From positions 4,770,468 through 4,834,467 of the forward strand of contig CM036657.1 of assembly GCA_020746105.1 (NCBI GenBank): a stretch of 64,000 nt of DNA. Direction: 5' to 3'. Source of the DNA: Trogon surrucura (Eukaryota; Chordata; Aves; Trogoniformes; Trogonidae). The notes beneath the pieces are model-generated. The model was not told the DNA's origin. It was given only the letters and a program-made list of their open reading frames with translations, and made no database searches. The first letter of the stretch is position 1; the number at the start of each line of letters is the position of its first letter. Shown here in pieces: positions 41,992-51,150 of this stretch. The position numbers were made by a program, and so were the translations under genes.

Positions 41992-42803
41992 TGTCCTGGG
42001 TTTAGCTAAAAAACCCAGTCCTGTTTAGTGATTTTTACTTTCCAGTTTAGTGTCTTCTAAAAGGCTGCACGTTCTGAAGTCAGCAGCATGTTTTTGCAGA
42101 CAGTGTGTGCTACTGGCAGTGATAACACCTGATGTTTACAGTCACTGCCTGGGACTGGTGTGCAGAAAGGCTCTTGCTTATACTTATTCCTATAGTGACC
42201 AAGGCCACTGCTGGCTCTTGTGTGCCACGCTGGGGGTGCTGGGTAGTAAGAGGGGGGCACAAGGAAGTAAAAGGTGGCACCTCCGGGGGGTAATAGACAG
42301 GACAGGTGACCAACGAGAGTATTCCATCCCATATACGTCATATTTAGTATAAATTGAGTGATCACGAGAGTTTCGGCCCTTCTTTTCGCCCTTTCTTTTC
42401 TGCAATGGCCGGTGTCCAGAGAGGACTCCATCTGACCTCCTGCTTTTGATCCGGATCCTGAGTTCCCGAATCCAGCTCCCTGCATCCAGCTCCCGCCGCC
42501 GCCGCTGAGCCTGGGGTTTCCCCAGTGCCTCCTGCTCTGCAGCACCAGTGGTGATTTCTATTGGGGGAGGGAGTCGGGTTTGATATCGGGCTATTATCTA
42601 TAGTTGTATATAGTTCTTTACTTTTATGTTTTTACCATTATTCCTATTACTTTCATTAAAGCTGTTCTAGTTCTAGTTTTTTTCTTCTCTCATCCGTAAA
42701 GTCTCTCTGCCTCATTCCCTTTTCTCTTCCTGTTTGGGGGGGGAAGAGGGGGTTAGAGAGCGTCTGTCCGCGTTAGTGGCCGGCCCAGCCCTAACCCGCG
42801 ACA
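41992..42803 (+). repeat. 5' LTR, family 1 (812 bp)
   Basis: TGTCCTGGGTTTAGCTAAAA to CCCTAACCCGCGACA. A TATA box (TATAAA) lies at 42348-42353 and a poly(A) signal (ATTAAA) at 42655-42660, so R is about 42,380-42,680. A 100-codon frame and its 162-codon antisense frame inside the LTR are not credible genes. Confidence 0.95.
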
Positions 42804-42810
42804 GATTTAT

Positions 42811-42828
42811 TGGCGCCCAACGTGGGGC
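42811..42828 (+). promoter_or_regulatory. Primer binding site (tRNA-Lys1,2 type)
   Basis: TGGCGCCCAACGTGGGGC, 7 nt after the LTR. This 18-mer is the site known from foamy viruses and some betaretroviruses that prime with tRNA-Lys1,2, rather than the Leu site for which ERV-L was named. Confidence 0.9.
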
Positions 42829-43001
42829 AGGAAAACAAACACCAATCAGGCTCAGACTATTTTACCAGTTATTTAGACACAACTGGGCTCTGATATATTG
42901 CCCGCATAGTTTAAATTCCATCCGGCGCATTTGAGAGTGTATCAGATCTTTTCTTTGAGAGTTCTGAAGGGTTAGAGGAGAAAAACCGGACAGCTCACAT
43001 C

Positions 43002-44792
43002 ATGTTATCGGTCGGTGAAATGTTATGTCATGTTCTTTTAAATGTGGGTTCCTCCCTGGGTGTCAAAATTTTGTCCAAACTCTCGAGTGTGATTTGGTAT
43101 ATCGTTCTGTGGTTTGCCTGTTCTGGTTTCATGACAAGATTTCTCACTGTACTGGGTTTCTTTGGGTCGGTGTATTCTGCAGTAATTTGGGTGATCGGCA
43201 TACCTGAATACCTTAAGAGCACAATGATGAATTTTGTTTTTAACTACACTTTCAATTTCACCTTAGGAAATTATACCAATTTGTTTGCTAATCTGAGTAT
43301 ACCAGGTTTTGGGGATTGTGATTGTGATTGCGAATGCAGTTATTTTAATCGAAAGATTGAGTTGTTATTGATTCTGATGTTAATGCCCATGAATCTCTTG
43401 GCATTGTGGCGTTTCTGTAGGAATTTGTGCAAGTCATTGAGTATCACTGTGTCCTTTAACACTCAGTGTGTATCAGCAAATGTCGCCCCTGTGACTAGAA
43501 AGAAACATCGGAGAAAGTCAATTGCCCTACCAACAGATAACACAACTCCAGGACAAAGCCCTCCTAAAGTAGCACCATCAGATGACTCAGATTCAGACTC
43601 AGGAAAGAAGGCTGGTCCCCCAACCGATTCAGTATTAGAAAGGTTAGTTACGGCCTGGAAGGCAAGTCATCCATCATCAGATGATTCTGATCCAGGACAG
43701 GGTCCTTCCCAACCGAAGTCATCAGATGGTTCGAAGCCACAAACGGACGTAACTGTCAAACCTTTAACTCTGAGGGACATGAGAGATGTGAGAAAGGACT
43801 TTGGCCGTCGTGAGGGTGAATCATATTACAAGTGGTTACTCCGGTGCTGGGATAAAGGAGCCGAGACCATTAATCTGAACGGTAAAGAAGCCAAACAGCT
43901 GGGATCCCTGTCTGGAAACGCAGGCGTTGACACGGAACTTGCAAAAGACGACAACAGTCTCAGCCTCTGGAGACGACTCTTGACAGCTATTAAGAACCGT
44001 TATACCCACAAGGATGATATTCCTATTCACACAACCAACTGGACCAGTATGGAGAAAGGCATTAAGTTCCTGAGAGAACTAGCAGTGAGAGAGGTGATTT
44101 ACAGTGATCCACAAACAATCTTAAACCCTGATCAAATGCCCTGCCACAAACACGTTATTCAGATGTTCGTGAGGAGTGCCCCACCAGTGTATAAGCACAC
44201 CTTGTCAACAATGGTCTGGGCATTAGATGGAGATGGTCAGGTACCAACAGTGAGTGAAGTGGCCAACAAAGCACGACAGTATGAAGACAGTACTGCCAAT
44301 CCCCAACAAATTCAGATTGCTGCCATGGAAAAAATAATTGAGGAAAACAACAGATCACTGGAGAAATCAATTGGGAAAGCGATTGAGATAACAATGGAGA
44401 AAACCAATGAAGCAATCGAGAAAGCAATGGAGAAAAATAGTGACTCATTTGAGAAAACCAATCAATCATTAGAGAAGCTGATTGATGCATTGTCCAAGAG
44501 AGATGACAGACCTCAATGGAGCCGCGTTGATGCTGTTAGGAAATACAGACCTTCAAGATCAACTAAAAATGATGGCAACTTGTCACGGAATGACTTGTGG
44601 ATATTCCTACGTGGATATGGTGAGGACATGAGAAACTGGGATGGAAAACCTACTTCTGCTCTACGAGAACGAGTATCCAATTTGCGAAACACCAACAGAA
44701 GACAACAATCTGCCACGAGAAGGAATAATCGGAATGTAAATGTAGTTAATACTGTGAATCAGGTAAACCCCGTGAATCAACCTCAAAATTAG
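43002..44792 (+). CDS. gag: gag of ERVL-like provirus with membrane/glycosylated N-terminal module
   Basis: 596 codons; the ATG at 43002 is the first after the primer binding site. Residues ~29-67 are two hydrophobic segments. Sequons follow at N81, N85, N90 and N97, then a Cys/Asp patch (DCDCDCEC, 105-112) and a third hydrophobic segment at 119-136. A basic stretch (RKKHRRK) and an acidic Ser/Pro-rich linker lead to capsid homology at about 257-432 (YYKWLLRCWDKGAETINLNG, SMEKGIKFLRELAVREV), typical of ERV-L Gag. A Lys/Glu helical repeat spans ~440-493 and an Arg/Asn-rich tail ends the protein. No CCHC zinc knuckle is present. It ends in TAG, in frame with pol. Capsid assignment is firm; membrane topology is inference. 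Confidence 0.93.
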   Translation: MLSVGEMLCHVLLNVGSSLGVKILSKLSSVIWYIVLWFACSGFMTRFLTVLGFFGSVYSAVIWVIGIPEYLKSTMMNFVFNYTFNFTLGNYTNLFANLSIPGFGDCDCDCECSYFNRKIELLLILMLMPMNLLALWRFCRNLCKSLSITVSFNTQCVSANVAPVTRKKHRRKSIALPTDNTTPGQSPPKVAPSDDSDSDSGKKAGPPTDSVLERLVTAWKASHPSSDDSDPGQGPSQPKSSDGSKPQTDVTVKPLTLRDMRDVRKDFGRREGESYYKWLLRCWDKGAETINLNGKEAKQLGSLSGNAGVDTELAKDDNSLSLWRRLLTAIKNRYTHKDDIPIHTTNWTSMEKGIKFLRELAVREVIYSDPQTILNPDQMPCHKHVIQMFVRSAPPVYKHTLSTMVWALDGDGQVPTVSEVANKARQYEDSTANPQQIQIAAMEKIIEENNRSLEKSIGKAIEITMEKTNEAIEKAMEKNSDSFEKTNQSLEKLIDALSKRDDRPQWSRVDAVRKYRPSRSTKNDGNLSRNDLWIFLRGYGEDMRNWDGKPTSALRERVSNLRNTNRRQQSATRRNNRNVNVVNTVNQVNPVNQPQN

Positions 44793-44867
44793 AGGGGCCC
44801 TGCCTCCAGCCAGGTGGAGGAGAGGGACAACCGAGTTTATTGGACTGTGTGGATTCGGTGGCCTGGC
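44790..44867 (+). promoter_or_regulatory. Candidate gag-pol UAG readthrough signal with pseudoknot
   Basis: After TAG (44790-44792) comes a 10-nt spacer, then the stem CCTCCA (44803-44808) pairing with TGGAGG (44815-44820). The 6-nt loop GCCAGG (44809-44814) is fully complementary to CCTGGC at 44862-44867. Gag and pol are in the same frame and pol has no ATG near its start. All these elements are also present in copy 1 (TAG at 2267-2269). Confidence 0.6.
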
Positions 44868-47800
44868 ACATTAGAACCACGAAAATATAGAGCTCTGGTG
44901 GACACTGGTGCACAGTGCACTCTAATGCCATCGAATCATACAAGTACTGAAACTGTTACTATTTCTGGAGTGACGGGTGGTTCTCAACAATTGTCTGTAT
45001 TGGAAGCCGAAATGAGCCTTACTGGGAATATGTGGAAAAAGCACCCCATAGTGACTGGTCCAAATGCCCCATGCATTCTTGGCATAGACTTCCTCAAGAA
45101 AGGGTATTATAAGGATCCAAGAGGGTATCGATGGGCTTTTGGTGTAGCAGCTGTAGAGACTGAGGACATTGATCAGCTGTCTAGCTTGCCCAAACTTTCA
45201 GAGGAGTCTAGTGTTGTAGGGCTGATGAAAACTGAAGACCAACAGGTACCAATTGCTACTAAAACAGTACATCGACGACAATATCGTACCAACCGAGACT
45301 CTGTAGTTCCCATCCATAAGCTGATACGCCAACTAGAAAGTCAAGGAGTGATCAGCAAAGCTCGCTCACCATTTAACAGTCCTATCTGGCCTGTGCGTAA
45401 GTCTGATGGAGAATGGAGATTGACTGTAGACTATCGTGGCCTAAATGAGGTTACACCACCGATGAGTGCTGCCGTGCCGGACATGTTAGATCTTCAGTAT
45501 GAGCTGGAGTCAAAGGCAGCTAAGTGGTATGCCACAATTGACATTGCTAATGCATTTTTCTCTATTCCTATAGCAGCAGAATGCAGGCCGCAGTTTGCTT
45601 TCACCTGGAGGGGTATCCAGTACACCTGGAACCGACTGCCCCAGGGGTGGAAACACAGCCCTACCATCTGCCATGGACTGATCCACACCGCCCTGGAGAG
45701 AGGTGGAGCTCCGGAACATCTGCAATACATTGATGACATCATTGTATGGGGTAACACAGCAGAAGAAGTTTTCACAAAAGGTAAGAAAATAATTGAGATT
45801 CTTTTGGATGCTGGTTTTGCCATAAAGAGAAGCAAGGTCAAGGGACCTGCACGAGAGATCCAGTTTTTGGGAGTGAAATGGCAAGATGGGCGTCGCCAGA
45901 TCCCAATAGACGTGATTGACACAATATCAGCTATGTTGCCACCAACTAACAAAAAAGAAACACAATCCTTCTTAGGTACTGTGGGTTTCTGGAGAATGCA
46001 TATTCCTGGTTATAGTCAGATTGTGAAACCTCTTTTTGATGTGACTCGAAAGAAAAACAAATTTCAATGGGGCCCTGAACAGCAACAGGCCTTTGAACAA
46101 ATCAAACAAGAGATTGTACAGGCAGTAGCTCTTGGGCCAATCCGAACAGGGCAAGATATTAAAAATTTGCTATACACTGCAGCTGGGGACAATGGTCCTA
46201 CCTGGAGCCTTTGGCAGAGGGCACCAGGAGAAACTCGAGGTCGACCCTTAGGATTTTGGAGCCGAAAATATAGAGGCTCTGAGGCCAACTATACTGCAAC
46301 TGAAAAAGAAATATTGGCCGCATATGAAGGAGTTAAAGCTGCTTCGGAAGTGATTGGTACTGAGGCACAGCTTCTCCTAGTACCACGAATACCAGTCCTA
46401 AACTGGATGTTCAAGAGTAAAGTTCCTTCCACACATCATGCCACTGATGCTACATGGAGTAAATGGACTGCCCTAATTACACAGAGAGCTCGAATGGGTC
46501 ATCACAATCGTCCAGGACTTTTAGAGGTAATCGCAGACTGGCCACAAGGTAAAGACCTTGCAATGCCCGCTAAGGAGGTGGTGACACGTGCTGAGGAAGC
46601 TCCACCATATAATCAGTTACCAGATAATGAGAAGCAGTATGCCCTGTTTACTGATGGATCTTGCCGCCTTGTAGGAAATCGTCGTAAGTGGAAAGCTGCT
46701 GTGTGGAGTCCCACACGACGAGTTGCAGAGGCAACTGAGGGAGAAGGTGGATCGAGTCAGTTTGCAGAGGTAAAAGCCATCCAGCTGGCCTTAGACATTG
46801 CTGAACGGGAAAAATGGCCAGTGCTCTATCTTTATACTGACTCATGGATGGTGGCAAATGCTTTTTGGGGTTGGTTAAAACAGTGGAAGCACAATAACTG
46901 GCAGCGCAGAGGTAAGCCTATTTGGGCTGCTGAACTATGGCGAGACATTGCTGCTCGGCTAGAGAACTTAGTTGTAAAGGTACGCCACGTAGATGCCCAT
47001 GTGCCCAAAAGTCGTGCCACTGAGGAACATCGACACAACCAGCAAGTGGATCAGGCTGCTCAAGTGTTCCAGATAGACTTGGACTGGGAACACAGAGGTG
47101 AACTGTTTCTAGCTCGGTGGGCCCACGACACTTCAGGACATCAGGGAAGAGATGGAACATACAGATGGGCTCGTGACCGAGGGGTGGATTTAACTATGGA
47201 CGCTATTGCGCAGGTTATCCATGATTGTGAAATATGCGCTGAAATTAAGCAAGCTAAGCGATTAAAACCTTTGTGGTATGGGGAACGATGGTTAAAATAT
47301 AGGTATGGGGAGGCCTGGCAGATTGATTACATCACACTTCCTCTAACTCGCCAGGGTAAGCGCTATGTGCTCACTATGGTGGAAGCAACTACCGGATGGT
47401 TAGAAACGTATCCTGTGCCTCACGCCACTGCCAGAAACACTATCTTGGGCCTAGAAAAGCAGATCCTGTGGCGACATGGCACTCCAGAAAGAATTGAATC
47501 AGATAATGGGACTCATTTCAAAAACAATCTTATAGACAATTGGGCTAAAGAACATGGTATTGAATGGGTATATCATATCCCTTATCATGCACAAGCCTCT
47601 GGGAAAATTGAACGATACAATGGACTGTTAAAAACTACTCTGAAAGCAATGGGAGGTGGAACTTTTAAAAACTGGGACAAGCATTTAGCACAAGCCACCT
47701 GGTTAGTTAACACCAGAGGATCCATCAATCGTGCTGGTCCTGCCCATTCAGAACCTTTACATACAGTAGATGGAGATAAAGTCCCTGTGGTGTATGAAAG

Positions 47801-47987
47801 GAATTTGTTGGGGAAGACTGTCTGGGTATTTCCTGCTTTGGGCAAAGGCAAACCCATTCGTGGAGTTGCTTTCGCTCAAGGACCTGGAACTACTTGGTGG
47901 GTGATGATGAAAGATGGTGAAGTTCAATGTGTACCTCAAGGAAATTTAACTCTGGGTGAGAATACTCGATTTAATCCTATATGATGT
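44793..47987 (+). CDS. pol: pol (protease, RT, RNase H, integrase) of ERVL-like provirus
   Basis: Open from the gag TAG to TGA at 47985. Numbering from the GTG at 44814, which gives 1056 residues: protease D30 in LVDTGAQ; RT D243 (TIDIANAFF) and YIDD at 305-308; RNase H D614, E652, D676 and a probable D746; integrase zinc-binding H771, H776, C805 and C808; catalytic D838, D897 and E933 with the classical 35-residue D-E spacing. No catalytic residue looks lost. There is no dUTPase domain after integrase, unlike mammalian ERV-L as I remember it. The first in-frame ATG lies inside protease, so expression most likely needs readthrough of the gag stop. Reverse transcription and integration are the known roles of these domains. 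Confidence 0.95.
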
Positions 47988-48303
47988 TGTTACATAATAC
48001 TAACAGTGTTCAATAAGTGTTTTTCAGAATAATAACCAGTGATGACCAGAGCTGACCTCATCGAGTGACATCCAGCAACTGAGCTAGCCTTGTTGAGTGA
48101 CATCCAGTAACTTCTTCGAAGTGAACCTACAAACTATGGACATGAACTGTAACGAATCCCACATGAACTTTCCTGCCCTGAGAGACTGCTATGACGGATA
48201 GAACCCACGATTATGAACTTTATGAACTTACTGAACTTTTCCTATAAGTAGATCATTAGCTCGTGATCAGTATGACGTAAATGGTATGGAATAAGGGGTG
48301 GAA
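47988..48303 (+). other. 3' internal region and polypurine tract, no env
   Basis: 316 bp without a meaningful frame. It holds a repeated gagtgacatccag(c/t)aact unit (about 48,064 and 48,095) and three tatgaact/ctgaactt-like units near 48,215-48,240. AAGGGGTGGAA at 48293-48303 abuts the LTR and is the likely polypurine tract. Confidence 0.8.
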
Positions 48304-49115
48304 TGTCCTGGGTTTAGCTAAAAAACCCAGTCCTGTTTAGTGATTTTTACTTTCCAGTTTAGTGTCTTCTAAAAGGCTGCACGTTCTGAAGTCAGCAGCA
48401 TGTTTTTGCAGACAGTGTGTGCTACTGGCAGTGATAACACCTGATGTTTACAGTCACTGCCTGGGACTGGTGTGCAGAAAGGCTCTTGCTTATACTTATT
48501 CCTATAGTGACCAAGGCCACTGCTGGCTCTTGTGTGCCACGCTGGGGGTGCTGGGTAGTAAGAGGGGGGCACAAGGAAGTAAAAGGTGGCACCTCCGGGG
48601 GGTAATAGACAGGACAGGTGACCAACGAGAGTATTCCATCCCATATACGTCATATTTAGTATAAATTGAGTGATCACGAGAGTTTCGGCCCTTCTTTTCG
48701 CCCTTTCTTTTCTGCAATGGCCGGTGTCCAGAGAGGACTCCATCTGACCTCCTGCTTTTGATCCGGATCCTGAGTTCCCGAATCCAGCTCCCTGCATCCA
48801 GCTCCCGCCGCCGCCGCTGAGCCTGGGGTTTCCCCAGTGCCTCCTGCTCTGCAGCACCAGTGGTGATTTCTATTGGGGGAGGGAGTCGGGTTTGATATCG
48901 GGCTATTATCTATAGTTGTATATAGTTCTTTACTTTTATGTTTTTACCATTATTCCTATTACTTTCATTAAAGCTGTTCTAGTTCTAGTTTTTTTCTTCT
49001 CTCATCCGTAAAGTCTCTCTGCCTCATTCCCTTTTCTCTTCCTGTTTGGGGGGGGAAGAGGGGGTTAGAGAGCGTCTGTCCGCGTTAGTGGCCGGCCCAG
49101 CCCTAACCCGCGACA
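48304..49115 (+). repeat. 3' LTR, family 1 (812 bp)
   Basis: Same length and, by direct reading, the same sequence as 41992-42803, followed by the TATTG duplication. Confidence 0.95.
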
Positions 49116-49355
49116 TATTGTGACAGGATTTAGTCAGGGATAGTTTTTGGTGATGCTCTGGTACTTGAATCCAGACTTTCTCAGCACACTGGAAGTTGCT
49201 GTGCTTGTACAGTGGTTTGAAAATACTGCACAAGAGCCTAGATGCAAAAAAAATCCAGAACGATTCAAAAGATCTATCATTAATTGACCACTTCTGGGCC
49301 TGTCTGTCTTTACACAGGATGACAACACTGCTCACTGAGATGGGGTTTTGTACAG

Positions 49356-49624
49356 TGTGGTGGGTTGACATTGTCTGGCCACCAGATGCCTACCAAGCTG
49401 CTCTTATTGCCCCCTCCCTTATTGCTCCCCCTTATTGCCAGGGAGAAAATACAACAAAAACCTTGTGGGTCAACATAAGGACAGGGAGATCACTCAGCAA
49501 TTACTGTCATGGGCAAAACAGACTTGACGTGGGGAAATTAACTTAAGTTATTGCCAGTTAAACAGAGAGTAGGATAATGAGAAATAAGAACAAATCTTCC
49601 CCCCATGCCTGCCTTCTTCCCAAA
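49356..49624 (-). repeat. LTR fragment, family 2
   Basis: tggtgggttgacattgtctg, cagggagatcactcagcaat and aacagacttgacgtgggg match the terminal part of the family 2 LTR in minus orientation (compare 55,823 onward). Confidence 0.75.
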
Positions 49625-49768
49625 CTGTTGTGGTTTAACCCCAGCTAGCAGCTAAGCCCCACACAGCTGCTCGCTCACTCCCACCTCCCCCTCCCCCCAG
49701 CGGTGGGATGGGGGGGAGAACTGGAAGAATAAAAGTGAGAAAACTCATGGGTTGAGATAAAGACCATG
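49625..49768 (-). repeat. LTR fragment, family 3
   Basis: tgttgtggtttaaccccagc and gggttgagataaagac match the reverse of the family 3 LTR end (compare 12,640-12,766). It joins directly to CR1 sequence at about 49,769. Confidence 0.75.
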
Positions 49769-51150
49769 AAGTCCTTGGTGACTGCAAGAAGGGAAAGATT
49801 GCACCCATTTTTAAAAAGGGTAGAAAGGAGGACCCTGGGAACTACTGACCTGTCAGCCTCACTTCCGTGCCTGGGAAGATCATGGAACAGATCCTCCTAG
49901 AGGCTCTGCTAAGGCACATGGAGGACAGGGAGGTGATTTGAGATAACCAGCATGGCTTCACCAAGGGCAAGTCCTGTCTGACCAAACTAGTGGCTTTCTA
50001 TGATGGAGTGACTGCATTAGTAGACGAGGGAAGAGTAATGGATGTCATCTATCTGGACTTCTGCAAGGCCTTTGACACGGTCCTCCCAAACATCCTTCTC
50101 TTTAAGTTGGAAAGATACAGATTTGGTGGGTGGGCTGTCTGGTGGATAAGGAATTGGTTGGATGGTCGCATCTAGAGGGTAGTGGTCAACGGCTCGACGT
50201 CCAGATGGACATGGGTGTCAAGTGGTGTCCCTCAGCAGTCCGTACTGGGACCAGTGCTGTTTAATATCGTCATGGGTTAGGGCTGGGCCAGCCACTAAAC
50301 GTGGACAGACGCTCTCTAACCCCATCTTCCCCTCCCCAAATGGGAAGGAAAAGGGAATGAGGCAGAGAGACTTACGGCTTAGAGAAGAAAAACTAGAACA
50401 GCTTAAATGAAAATAATGGAAATAATGGTGAAAAGATAAAAGTAGAGAACTATATACAACTATAGATAGTAGCCCGATACCAAACCCAACTCCCTCCCCC
50501 GATAGCAATCCCCACTGGTGCTGCAGAGCAGGAGGTACTTGGGGAAACCCCAGGCTCAGCGGCGGCGGGGAGCTGGATACAGGGAGCTGGATTCGGGAAC
50601 TCAGCATCCGGATCAAAAGCAAGAGGTCAGATGGAGTCCTCCCTGGACACCGACCATTGCAGAAAAGGGGCGAAACTCTCGTGATCACTCAGTTTATACT
50701 AGATATGATGTATATGGGATGGAATACTCTCGTTGGTCACCTGTCCTGTCTATTACCCCCCGGAGGTGCAACCTTTTACTTCCTTGTGACCCCTCTTACT
50801 AGCCAGCACCCCCAGCGTGGCACACAAGAGCCAGCAGTGGCCTTGGTCACTATAGGAATAAGTATCAGCCAGAGCCTTTCTGCATCCCAGCCCCAGGCAG
50901 TGACTGCAAACATCAGGTGTTATCGCTTCCAGTAGCAGACACTGTCTGCAAAAACATGCTGCTGACTTCAGAAAGTGCAACCTCTTAGAAGAGACTGAGC
51001 TGGAAAGTAAAAATCACTGAACAGAATTGGGGTTTCTAGCTAAAATCAGGACAAATATCTTCATCAGTGACAGAGACAAGGGGATTGAGTGCACCCTCAG
51101 CAAGTTTACAGATGACACCAAGCTGAGTGGTGCGGTCGATATGCCAGAGG
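49769..51150 (+). pseudogene. CR1 RT fragment split by a solo LTR
   Basis: RT pieces ([20 protein letters not shown] near 50,045; [17 protein letters not shown] to 50,267) resume after the LTR at 51,054 with [20 protein letters not shown] and [11 protein letters not shown]. Several stops. It is from a more diverged CR1 subfamily than the 32.6 and 53.4 kb copies. Confidence 0.85.
50268..51053 (-). repeat. Solo LTR, family 1 (786 bp)
   Basis: Minus-strand family 1 LTR (cgtcatgggttagggctggg to tagctaaaatcaggaca), flanked by the duplication AATAT (50263-50267 and 51054-51058). Its first base has mutated from T to C. It is diverged from the provirus LTRs, so it is an older insertion. Confidence 0.9.

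Larger units (their letters stand above)
41987..49120 (+). mobile_element. Apparently complete ERVL-like provirus, copy 2
   Basis: Target duplication TATTG (41987-41991 and 49116-49120), 5' LTR 41992-42803, primer binding site 42811-42828, gag 43002-44792, pol 44793-47987, polypurine tract before 48304, 3' LTR 48304-49115. The LTRs have equal length and I found no difference between them, so insertion was recent. There is no env frame. Gag capsid and Pol resemble the ERV-L (class III, spumavirus-related) group. It is 1.4 kb upstream of RASA1 and transcribed away from it. Confidence 0.95.

Noticed and set aside
42050..42545. Open frames of 100 (plus) and 162 (minus) codons in the 5' LTR, repeated exactly at 48362-48857
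   Set aside because: They lie in U3/R on both strands and have no domain. Older LTR copies (309, 50268, 62095) break or change them, and exact repetition only reflects identical LTRs.
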